This document shows positions 46,654 through 54,241 of a stretch of DNA of 64,000 nt, one piece after another; positions within the stretch are counted from its first letter, which is position 1; the number at the start of each line of letters is the position of its first letter. Below the pieces are notes generated by a model. It saw only the letters and a list, made by a program, of their open reading frames with translations, was not told the DNA's origin and ran no database searches. Made by a program: the position numbers and the translations under genes. The stretch comes from an uncultured bacterium. GTDB lineage: Bacteria; Krumholzibacteriota; Krumholzibacteriia; LZORAL124-64-63. The stretch is taken from NCBI GenBank assembly GCA_937864225.1, contig CALMJK010000009.1:45646-109645 (forward strand), given 5' to 3'.

Positions 46654-48072
46654 ATGCACTATCCCTGGTGGCACGTCCCGCTTCTGACGGCGCCGATGCT
46701 GATCGCCATCGTCTCGGTGGCGCACGTCTACGTGTCGATGTACGCCGTGGGGGGCGGCCTGTTCCTCGCCGCCGAGACGCAGCACGCCCGCCGCACCGGC
46801 GATCGCGCGTACCTCGCCTACCTGCGCGACCACGCCAAGTTCTTCATCCTGCTGACCGTGGTCTACGGCGCGATCACCGGCGTGGGGATCTGGTGGACGA
46901 TCGGCCTGGCCTCCCCGCTGGCGACCGAAACGCTGATCCACGCCTTCGTCTTCGGCTGGGCGATCGAGTACGTGTTCTTCGCGGTCGAGCTCGCCGCCGC
47001 GTTCGTCTTCTACTACTACTGGGATCGGCTCGCGCCGCGCACGCACGTGCGGATCGGCTGGATCTACGCCGGCGCCGCCTGGATAAGCCTGGTGCTGATC
47101 ACGGGCATCACCGCGTTCATGCTGAACTCCGGCCGGTGGCCCCAGACCCACGCTTTCTGGGACGGTTTCTTCAACCCGCAGTTCCTGCCGCAGACGCTCG
47201 CCCGCACGGGCGGGGCGCTGCTGTTGGCCAGCCTGTACGTCAACCTGCACGCGGCGCTGCGGATCCGGGAGCCGGGGCTGCTGGCCGTCGTGGCGCGGCG
47301 CGCGGCGCGGCCGGGCCTGCTGGGCGCCGCCCTGGTCGCGCTGGGCAGCCTCTGGTGGTACGCGGCGCTGCCGGCCTCGGCGCGGCTGGCGCTCGTGGGG
47401 GCGGCGGCGCTGAACATCCTCGTCATGGTCGTGCTCGGGGCGAGCGGCGTCGTGCTGGCCATGCTCTACCTCGGGCCCTATCGCAGACCGGGCTGGGTGA
47501 CGCCCGGCTTCGCCATCCTGCTGTTCTGCTTCGGACTCGCCGGCGTCGGCGCGGGAGAGTTCGTGCGCGAGGCGGTGCGCAAGCCGTTCATCATCCACGA
47601 CGTCATCTATGGCAACCAGATATGGAAGGACGAGGTGGAGTCGTTGCGCGGCCGGGGCTACCTCGCAGGGGGCGTCTGGACCCGCGCGTGGCTGGCCGCA
47701 AGACACCCCGAGGTCGTCACCCCGGGCGGCGCCGTCGATGAGAGCGCGCTGGCGGCGCTGCCCGCCGAGGCGCGCCTGCGGATCGGCGAGGTGCTGTTCG
47801 AGCATCACTGCAACGATTGCCACGCGGCGCGCGCCGGCCTGTCCGCGGTCGCGCACCTCGCCGGCGGCTGGACGGACGAAATGCTCCGGCAGTTGGTCCT
47901 GCACCCCGAGCGCGTGCAGTTCTTCATGCCCCCGTGGGCCGGCACGCTCGCGGAGGCGCGCCTGCTGCAGGAGTACCTGGGGTCGATCGCCGAGCCGTTC
48001 CCCGCGGGGCTGCCGCGGGGCGACCAGTTCAAAGCCGAGCCGGGCGCGGGCGGCCGCGCCGACGCCCGCTGA
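46654..48072 (+). CDS. Cytochrome bd-like subunit I fused to a c-type cytochrome domain
   Basis: A 472-residue membrane protein. About eight helices resemble CydA: H23-H24-type histidine in SVAHVYVSMYAVGG, and a pair of membrane glutamates in GWAIEYVFFAVELAA placed like Glu99/Glu107 of E. coli CydA. The canonical GRQPW motif and a clear equivalent of His186 are missing. The last 95 residues form a soluble domain with the haem c motif CNDCH and a later methionine (FFMPPWAG) as likely axial ligand. ATG 46654 has GAGGAGG upstream. It is coupled with a second membrane subunit and may be a cytochrome-c-linked quinol oxidase or oxidoreductase. Confidence 0.75.
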   Translation: MHYPWWHVPLLTAPMLIAIVSVAHVYVSMYAVGGGLFLAAETQHARRTGDRAYLAYLRDHAKFFILLTVVYGAITGVGIWWTIGLASPLATETLIHAFVFGWAIEYVFFAVELAAAFVFYYYWDRLAPRTHVRIGWIYAGAAWISLVLITGITAFMLNSGRWPQTHAFWDGFFNPQFLPQTLARTGGALLLASLYVNLHAALRIREPGLLAVVARRAARPGLLGAALVALGSLWWYAALPASARLALVGAAALNILVMVVLGASGVVLAMLYLGPYRRPGWVTPGFAILLFCFGLAGVGAGEFVREAVRKPFIIHDVIYGNQIWKDEVESLRGRGYLAGGVWTRAWLAARHPEVVTPGGAVDESALAALPAEARLRIGEVLFEHHCNDCHAARAGLSAVAHLAGGWTDEMLRQLVLHPERVQFFMPPWAGTLAEARLLQEYLGSIAEPFPAGLPRGDQFKAEPGAGGRADAR

Positions 48073-48087
48073 GGCGAGGAGCGAGCC

Positions 48088-49260
48088 ATGGCGATGTCAT
48101 TGATCGGTCCCGACAACCCGCTCGGCCACCCGGCGCCGTACTGGTTCCTGGTGCTGTTCAAGACGCTGGGCTTCACGCTGCACATCTTGCCCATGCACCT
48201 GTGGTACGCGGGTCTGCCGGCGATGCTGCTGCTGCGCCGCCACGGCGGCGAGCACGGCCGGCGGACCGCTGACCGCACGCTCGGCGCGATGCCCGTGGCC
48301 ATCGCGTGGGGCGTGAACCTCGGCATCGTGCCGCTCTTGTTCACGCAGGTGGCCTACTACAAGGTGTTCTACCCCGCGACGATCCTGATGGCGTGGCCGT
48401 GGCTGGCCATCATCGGGCTGCTGACCGTCGCGTACTACGGCGTCTACGCGTACGCGCTCGGACTGCGGGCGGGCCGCCTCGCGCCGTGGCGCGTGGCGGC
48501 GGGTTGGTCGGCCGCGCTGCTGCTGATCGCGATCGGCTGGCTCTTCGCCAACGCCTTTTCGCTGATGGCCAACGTCGACGGCTGGCGCGGCATCTGGAAC
48601 GCGACGGGATTCGCGGGCGCGGTGCTCGGGACGGGCCTGAACACCGCCGACCCGACCCTGTGGCCGCGCTGGCTGATGATGCTGGGCTTGGCGCTGACGA
48701 CCACGGCGGCCTGGGTCGTGTTCGACGCCGCCGTGCTGGGCGCGGGCGAGACGCCGGCTTGGCGCGCCTGGGCCAGCCGCTTCGCCCTGCGGCTGCACGC
48801 GCTGGGCGCCGCGTGGTTCGCCGTGACCGGGGCCTGGTACGTGTTCGGCGCCATGCCGGAGACCGGCCGCGACGCGCTGGCCGCCGGCGGGTGGCGGCTG
48901 GTCACCGCGCTCACCGCCGTCGCGCCCGGCCTGGTCTGGCTGGCGATCCTGATCGTCGCGCGCCGCGCGGCCCGGGCCGCGGCGGGCGCCGGCCCGACGC
49001 CGGGACGGGCCGCCGGCATCCTCACCCTCGGCGCGCAGCTGGTCGTGCTGGCCCTGAACGCCGTGTCGCGCCAGGTCGCGCAGAACGGGGAGCTGGCGCC
49101 CCACCTGGACGTCGCGGCCGGGCGCGTCAACACGCAGCTCGGCCCGCTCGTGCTGTTCGTGGCGCTGTTCGTGGCCGGGCTGGGCGTGGTGGTCTGGATG
49201 CTCCGCCAAGCGGCGGCAGCGGCCGCCGGGCGCCGCCGTGCAGGAGAGGAAGCGCGGTGA
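48088..49260 (+). CDS. Membrane partner of the bd-like cytochrome
   Basis: A 390-residue protein with about nine to ten helices. The N-terminus has histidines placed at helix ends (LHILPMHLWYAG) that could bind haem, and the helix GVNLGIVPLLFTQVAYYKVF recalls quinol-oxidase folds. I do not find the CydB family motifs. It starts 15 bases after the bd-like/cytochrome c gene and its stop overlaps the next start. Its most likely role is the second core subunit of that complex; the assignment rests on context. Confidence 0.65.
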   Translation: MAMSLIGPDNPLGHPAPYWFLVLFKTLGFTLHILPMHLWYAGLPAMLLLRRHGGEHGRRTADRTLGAMPVAIAWGVNLGIVPLLFTQVAYYKVFYPATILMAWPWLAIIGLLTVAYYGVYAYALGLRAGRLAPWRVAAGWSAALLLIAIGWLFANAFSLMANVDGWRGIWNATGFAGAVLGTGLNTADPTLWPRWLMMLGLALTTTAAWVVFDAAVLGAGETPAWRAWASRFALRLHALGAAWFAVTGAWYVFGAMPETGRDALAAGGWRLVTALTAVAPGLVWLAILIVARRAARAAAGAGPTPGRAAGILTLGAQLVVLALNAVSRQVAQNGELAPHLDVAAGRVNTQLGPLVLFVALFVAGLGVVVWMLRQAAAAAAGRRRAGEEAR

Positions 49261-50081
49261 GCGCGACGCGAGGGGGGGACTGGCCGGCGACGCCCGGCCG
49301 GCTGGCCGCCCTCGCCGCCTTCGCCGCGGCGGCGGTCTTGCTGGTGTCCGCCGAGCGGTGGCTGCCGGGCGGACTGGCCTGGGTCGTGGCGCTGGCGTGC
49401 GTGTGGCGGGACCGCGACGCGGCCTTTCGGCGCCGGCTGGGGGTGCTGCTGGGCCTGGTGGCGCTGCTGGCGGCGGCGCCGATCCAGACGGACCTGAGCG
49501 CGCGCAATTTCCTGCACCTGGGCGCCTTTTTCCTCGTCGCGGTGGTGGCTCCCGCCCTGATCCTGTCCCGCACCGATCCGGGCCTGCTCGACTTCCGCCT
49601 GCTGCCGCGGCGCCCGCGCTGGCGCGACGCCGTCTACGTCCTGGTCTCGATTCCGCTCGTGTGGGGCGTGATCGGGCTCTATTTCTTCCACTGGAATCCG
49701 GAGCTCCCCACCCATTGGTGGATGCCGGCGGCGCCGGATCGCGGCTGGACCTGGCGGCTCATCGCCGGCATCAACGCCGTCGGGATCTGGGACGAGCTGT
49801 TCTTCGTGAACACGGTCTACGCGATCCTGCGGTCGGTCTATCCGCGACGGCTGGCGAACCTCGGGCAGGCGGTGCTCTACACTGCCGTGCTCAACGACAT
49901 GGCGTTCACGGGGTGGGGGCCGCTGCTCGTCTTCGCCTTCGCCGTGACGCAGGGCGCCATGTACGAGGGCTCGCGCAGCCTGTTCTGGGTGCTGATCGTG
50001 CACCTGATCGTGGACTTCTTCCTCGTCGCCGCGATCCTGCACCACTACTACGGTTCGCTACCGACGCGCCTGATCCTCTGA
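49257..50081 (+). CDS. CPBP-family intramembrane protease-like protein
   Basis: A 274-residue membrane protein with about eight helices. The segment WDELFFVNTVYAILRS resembles motif 1 of the CPBP (CAAX protease and bacteriocin-processing) family, but with a single Glu after Asp in place of the Glu-Glu pair; HLIVDFFLV near the C-terminus matches the His motif. Motif 2 histidine is not evident, so activity is uncertain. GTG 49257 overlaps the preceding stop. Co-transcription with the bd-like genes suggests an assembly or partner role. Confidence 0.62.
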   Translation: MSATRGGDWPATPGRLAALAAFAAAAVLLVSAERWLPGGLAWVVALACVWRDRDAAFRRRLGVLLGLVALLAAAPIQTDLSARNFLHLGAFFLVAVVAPALILSRTDPGLLDFRLLPRRPRWRDAVYVLVSIPLVWGVIGLYFFHWNPELPTHWWMPAAPDRGWTWRLIAGINAVGIWDELFFVNTVYAILRSVYPRRLANLGQAVLYTAVLNDMAFTGWGPLLVFAFAVTQGAMYEGSRSLFWVLIVHLIVDFFLVAAILHHYYGSLPTRLIL

Positions 50082-50101
50082 GGCACCTCTGAGGCGCCGG
50101 C

Positions 50102-50132
50102 TTGACGCGGCGGCCGCGCGCCCGCATATAAT
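50102..50132 (+). promoter_or_regulatory. Promoter of the THX gene
   Basis: A perfect TATAAT (50127-50132) with TTGACG (50102-50107) 19 bases upstream, slightly longer than ideal spacing. It precedes the small ribosomal protein gene by about 85 bases. Confidence 0.6.
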
Positions 50133-50218
50133 GGGGAAAGCCGGGTGGATCGGAGCGCCGCGGCCGCACCGGTCGCGGGCCCGGCCCCCTGCGCGAGGCC
50201 AGCTTTTGGAGGTCGACG

Positions 50219-50335
50219 ATGGGCAAGGGCGACATGCGCACCCGGCGCGGCAAGATCTACCGGGGTTCGTTCGGCAAGACGCGGCCCCAGCGGGTCAAGA
50301 AGACGGCCCCCAAGAAGACCGCGCGTAAGAAGTAG
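50219..50335 (+). CDS. 30S ribosomal protein THX
   Basis: A 38-residue, very basic protein that begins [20 protein letters not shown], the signature of the THX (bTHX) family, which fills a cavity in the head of the 30S subunit in Thermus and is found in Bacteroidota and related groups. The C-terminal half is a Lys/Ala/Pro tail. ATG 50219 has GGAGG eight bases upstream, and a strong promoter lies before it. It is easily missed because of its length. Confidence 0.9.
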   Translation: MGKGDMRTRRGKIYRGSFGKTRPQRVKKTAPKKTARKK

Positions 50336-50371
50336 CGGATCTGTCCGGGCGCGTGCCCGACCGGCAGTCTC

Positions 50372-50791
50372 GTGAAGCACTACCGCAAGGAAATCTGGCT
50401 GGAGCTGCCGCGGCGGCGCGGTTTCGTGAACATCACGCCCCGAGTGGAGGAGTGTCTGCGCGAGAGCGGCGTGCGCGAGGGATTGTGCCTGGTGAACCCC
50501 ATGCACATCACGGCGTCCGTCTTCATCAACGACGACGAATCGGGTTTGCACGCGGACTACGAGGAGTGGCTTGAGCACTTGGCGCCCCACGAGCCGGTCG
50601 CGCGCTACCGCCACAACCGCACCGGCGAGGACAACGCGGACGCCCATCTCAAGCGCCAGGTCATGGGGCGCGAGGTCGTGGTCGCGATCACCGATGGCGC
50701 GCTCGACTTCGGCCAATGGGAGCAGATCTTCTACGCCGAGTTCGACGGACGCCGGCGCAAACGGGTCCTTGTCAAGATCATCGGCGAGTGA
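50372..50791 (+). CDS. yjbQ: YjbQ family protein (UPF0047)
   Basis: A 139-residue protein of the YjbQ/UPF0047 family, a small trimeric fold; the E. coli member shows weak thiamine-phosphate synthase activity, its physiological role is unclear. Conserved segments: [36 protein letters not shown] and the C-terminal [20 protein letters not shown]. The start is GTG 50372, 36 bases after the THX stop. Length is typical. Confidence 0.9.
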   Translation: MKHYRKEIWLELPRRRGFVNITPRVEECLRESGVREGLCLVNPMHITASVFINDDESGLHADYEEWLEHLAPHEPVARYRHNRTGEDNADAHLKRQVMGREVVVAITDGALDFGQWEQIFYAEFDGRRRKRVLVKIIGE

Positions 50792-50848
50792 CGCCCGCCG
50801 GCCGCCGCCGGCGCGGGATCGCGGCGCGCCTGGCACGGCGGCCACGCC

Positions 50849-51838
50849 ATGAAACCGAACTTCTGGCCCCTGCTGCCGCGTCCCCATCTCAGCCTCGCGC
50901 CCATGGAGGACGTCACCGACACGGTCTTCCGCGAAGTCGTGCTCGCGGTCTCCGACCCGGCCTGCCTGCACGTCGTGTTCACCGAGTTCACCTCCACCGA
51001 CGGGCTCTGCCACCCCGAGGGGCGGGCGAAGGTCGCGCAGCGCCTGCGCGTGAACGACGGCGAGCGCGCCCTGCTGCGCCGCGCGGGCGTGAAGCTGGTC
51101 GCGCAGATCTGGGGCGCGAATCCCGAGAAGTACCGCCGCGCCGTGCAGTGGATCCGCGAGGAGCACGACTTCGACGGCATCGACGTCAACATGGGCTGCC
51201 CGGTGCGGGACGTGATCAAGACGGGCAGCTGCGCGGCGCTCATCGGCGACCCGGCGCGGGCGCGGGAGATCGTGCTCGCCGCCCGCGAGGCGGCCGACTG
51301 CCCGGTCAGCGTGAAGACGCGCACCGGCATCTCGCGGCACGCCACCGAGGCCTGGATCGGGGCCCTGCTCGACGTGGCGCCGGCGGCGATCATCCTGCAC
51401 GGGCGCACGCAGAAAGCGCAGGCGCGGCTGCCGGCCGACTGGGACGAGATCGCCAGGGCGGCGCGCCTGCGCGACGCGCGGGGCGCGCCGACCGTGATGG
51501 TCGGCAACGGCGACGTCGCGTCGATGGCCGACGCGCGCGCCCGGGCGGCGGCCGCGGGGGTCGAGGGCGTGATGGTCGGCCGCGGCATCCTGGCCGATCC
51601 CTGGTTCTTCAACCCCGCGCCGCGCGAGGTTCCGCGCGCGGAGCGCCTGGCGCTGCTGTGGCGGCACTGTGAACTCTACACCGGCACCTGGGGCGAGGCA
51701 CGCCGCTTCCAGGTCCTGCGCAAGTTCTTCAAGATCTACTGCAACGGTTTTCCCGGCGCGGCCGAACTGCGCGCGCGCCTGATGCAGGCCGAGGACGCGC
51801 CGCAAGTGCGCGCGATCCTCGACGCCGAGGGCCTCTAG
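50849..51838 (+). CDS. tRNA-dihydrouridine synthase
   Basis: A 329-residue flavoprotein that reduces uridines in tRNA D-loops. The Dus landmarks are LAPMEDVTDTVFR at the N-terminus, DVNMGCPVRDVIKTGSCAAL with the catalytic cysteine (here in the TGSCAAL loop), SVKTRTGI, the histidine in ILHGRTQKAQ and the FMN phosphate loop GNGDV/GVMVGRGIL. It belongs to the general Dus family; the specific uridine cannot be told. ATG 50849 follows a GC-rich gap. Its end overlaps the convergent lipoprotein gene by four bases. Confidence 0.93.
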   Translation: MKPNFWPLLPRPHLSLAPMEDVTDTVFREVVLAVSDPACLHVVFTEFTSTDGLCHPEGRAKVAQRLRVNDGERALLRRAGVKLVAQIWGANPEKYRRAVQWIREEHDFDGIDVNMGCPVRDVIKTGSCAALIGDPARAREIVLAAREAADCPVSVKTRTGISRHATEAWIGALLDVAPAAIILHGRTQKAQARLPADWDEIARAARLRDARGAPTVMVGNGDVASMADARARAAAAGVEGVMVGRGILADPWFFNPAPREVPRAERLALLWRHCELYTGTWGEARRFQVLRKFFKIYCNGFPGAAELRARLMQAEDAPQVRAILDAEGL

Positions 51839-52509
51839 CCGGGATCGCGCGCGACGGCGGGCGGCGGCGGCCCGCCGCGCGGGCGCAGCTCGCCCCGCCG
51901 CACGGACGGCGGCAGACCCTGGGGAAAGCGCGCGTAGGCGCGCATGTCGGCCCAACTGCGCGCCGGCTCGGTGTCGCGCGTCGGCACGCGCACGCGCGCG
52001 TTGTACTCGTTGGCGGACGTCGCCGTGGCCCCCGCGAGAATCCAGACCGGCAGGCTGATCACCAGGATGAACCCATGGCTGAGCGTGGAGAGGCCGCCCG
52101 CGCCCGACCAGGTCACCAACGCCCCCGTGCCCGCCTCGTACCCGGTCAGGCGCGCGCGTTCCACGTCGGCCAGCGCGATCGCCGCGCAGCCCGCCTGCAT
52201 GAGGACGTAGACGCTGTCCGCGCCGATCGCGGCCAGCTCGCCCATCAGTTCCAGCGGCCGCGCGGCGCGCGGGCGGTCGCCGAATTCGCTCTCGTCGCGA
52301 GCGGACGGCGGCGCCGCGACCTCGCCGCGCGCGACGTACGCCGGCGCGGCCTCGTCGCGCACGCGCAGCTCGATCCAGCCGCCCCAGGCCGACTGCTGCG
52401 ACTGCGCGGGGCGGTCCAGGAAGTCGCGGGGGGCGGGATTGCCGGCGCAGCCGGCGGCGAGGGCCAAGGTCGCGACCGTCGCCAGGCGCAGCGCGTCACG
52501 GGCGCACAT
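51835..52509 (-). CDS. Lipoprotein of unknown function
   Basis: A 224-residue lipoprotein with lipobox ALAAGCAGN. A central hydrophobic helix (FILVISLPVWILAGATA) follows a region ELMGELAAIGADSVYVLM. The C-terminal 30 residues are Arg/Pro rich. No known domain was recognised. It overlaps by 14 bases with the larger lipoprotein gene upstream, whose product has a comparable hydrophobic segment, so the two are probably co-expressed partners. Confidence 0.68.
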   Translation of the reverse strand: MCARDALRLATVATLALAAGCAGNPAPRDFLDRPAQSQQSAWGGWIELRVRDEAAPAYVARGEVAAPPSARDESEFGDRPRAARPLELMGELAAIGADSVYVLMQAGCAAIALADVERARLTGYEAGTGALVTWSGAGGLSTLSHGFILVISLPVWILAGATATSANEYNARVRVPTRDTEPARSWADMRAYARFPQGLPPSVRRGELRPRGGPPPPAVARDPG

Positions 52510-54109
52510 AGCGGCTCCCCCAGAAGGCGGTCTCGAGCTCCGGTTCGGCGCGCTTGTAATCCGGCGCGAGCAGGCGCAGGGCCGCGCGCGGCTGCGTCAG
52601 CAGGAGCGCCGCCAGGCCCGGGTTCTCGTCGCGCCGCCACTCCTCGCGCATCCACTCGAGGTAGTAGCCGCGGCTCTCCAGGAACAGTTCGCAGGCGTCG
52701 CCAGCGCAGGGCAGGTCGTACGCGAGCGTCCAGTCGTCGCCGGGCCAGGTCGTCAGCGCGCGCGCCGGATCGCGCAGCGCGGCCAGGGCGTCCTCGTCCG
52801 GCCGTCCGTCGCGCGTCGCGCGCGACGGGGGCACGCGCGCGGGCTCGCACCGGCGATCCAGCCGCGCCAGCGCGAGCCAGTCCAGACGCCAGGCCCCGCG
52901 CGCCAGGCGCAGGCGCAGCGCGACCGGTTCGCCCGCGGCCAGGTCGGGCAGCGGCACCACGCGCACGTCCGTCGCCAGCGGGCCGGTCTCGCGCGTCCAG
53001 CCGGCCGCGCGCCAGACGCCGTCGGCGCCTCGGGTCTCCAGCTCGATGCCCCCCAGGACGTCGCCGACGGCGGACACGCGGGCGCGCGCCGCGGGGTCGC
53101 CGCGCTCAAGGGCAGCGAGGGCCGCGCCGGCCTGGTCCCCCAGCGCGGCGAGGGCGTGGTAGAAGAGCCAGGTCGTGAGCAGGGTCTGGCGCGACGCGAT
53201 GACGAGCCCCCAACGCTCGCCGGCCGCCACGGGCGGGAACTCGAGCGCGATCTCCTCTCGTGCGGCAAGGTCGAGGGAGTCGGCCGCGCTGAAGCGCTGT
53301 GCGCCGTCGAAGGCGCGCAGCGCCGCCGTGCAGTCGCCCTCCGGGCCGGTGGCGCGCGCGGCAGAGCGGATGTCGCCGCACGCGAAGAACTCGCCCTCCG
53401 GCGTGACGAAAGCCCGTTCGTGCGCGGCGCGGGGCACGACGAGCAGGTCGGCGTGCCGCACGACGTGCGTCTCGAGCGCCTCGTTGCGCATGAGCAGCTC
53501 GAGCCGGCGGCCCGCCGGGCGCGCCCCCCAGAGGGCGTCGATGTCGGAGGCCTCCAGCGAGGGGGCCACGCTGGCCGAGAATCCCTCCGCCTGCAGCGCG
53601 GACCGTGCGCCGTCGTCGGCGTAGAACGTCGGGCACGAGCCGAAGCAGGCCTTCGGGTTGGTGATACAGGCGATGGTGACGACGACCGACGCCGCGCTCA
53701 CCACCGCCAGCGCGCTCACGGGGCCCGCCGACGGCCCGACGACGTTCGTCTCGAAGATCGCCACCGAATCGAGCGCGACGGTGCAGGGCGCCAGGCTCGT
53801 CTGGCGGCGGTGCGCGTCGAACACGCGGCACTGCCCCGACACCTCGCGGCCGTCGGGCGCGACGGTCCACTCGCTCAGCACCACGCAGGTGCCGTCGCGC
53901 AGGTGGGCCTTGAGGTAGGGGGACGCGTCGCGCGGTGGGACCGACAGCGTGGCGGCGGCCGGCGCGTCGGGCCGGCCGCGCAAGAATTCGTCGGCGGTCC
54001 ACAGGCGCCGCTCCTGTCGCTGCACGGCGGCGCAACCGGCGAGCGCCGCCAGGGCAAGCAGCAGGGCGGCGGCCAAGACGAGACGCGTCGAGCGCGCGGG
54101 ACCGGACAT
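52496..54109 (-). CDS. Large lipoprotein of unknown function
   Basis: A 537-residue lipoprotein (lipobox LAALAGCAAV). After an N-terminal domain with several cysteines (DGTCVVLSEW, SGQCRVFD) there is a hydrophobic stretch near residue 130 (ALAVVSAASVVVTIACITN) followed by CFGSCPTFYADDG, then long beta-rich regions. The phrase KACFGSCPTFY recalls envelope proteins seen across FCB genomes but I cannot assign a family. ATG 54109 gives the clean signal peptide; the 3' end overlaps the next lipoprotein gene by 14 bases. Confidence 0.68.
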   Translation of the reverse strand: MSGPARSTRLVLAAALLLALAALAGCAAVQRQERRLWTADEFLRGRPDAPAAATLSVPPRDASPYLKAHLRDGTCVVLSEWTVAPDGREVSGQCRVFDAHRRQTSLAPCTVALDSVAIFETNVVGPSAGPVSALAVVSAASVVVTIACITNPKACFGSCPTFYADDGARSALQAEGFSASVAPSLEASDIDALWGARPAGRRLELLMRNEALETHVVRHADLLVVPRAAHERAFVTPEGEFFACGDIRSAARATGPEGDCTAALRAFDGAQRFSAADSLDLAAREEIALEFPPVAAGERWGLVIASRQTLLTTWLFYHALAALGDQAGAALAALERGDPAARARVSAVGDVLGGIELETRGADGVWRAAGWTRETGPLATDVRVVPLPDLAAGEPVALRLRLARGAWRLDWLALARLDRRCEPARVPPSRATRDGRPDEDALAALRDPARALTTWPGDDWTLAYDLPCAGDACELFLESRGYYLEWMREEWRRDENPGLAALLLTQPRAALRLLAPDYKRAEPELETAFWGSRYVRP

Positions 54110-54241
54110 GCGGCACCTCCCCTGACGGCGGGGGCGCGGGACGGGACCGAAGCCAGAGCGGATCGTAGCACAGTTGCCGGCGGCGCGCACCGGCGGCGGG
54201 GAGCCCGCGTGGCCCCGGCCGGGCACGCGGCCGGTCCAGGT

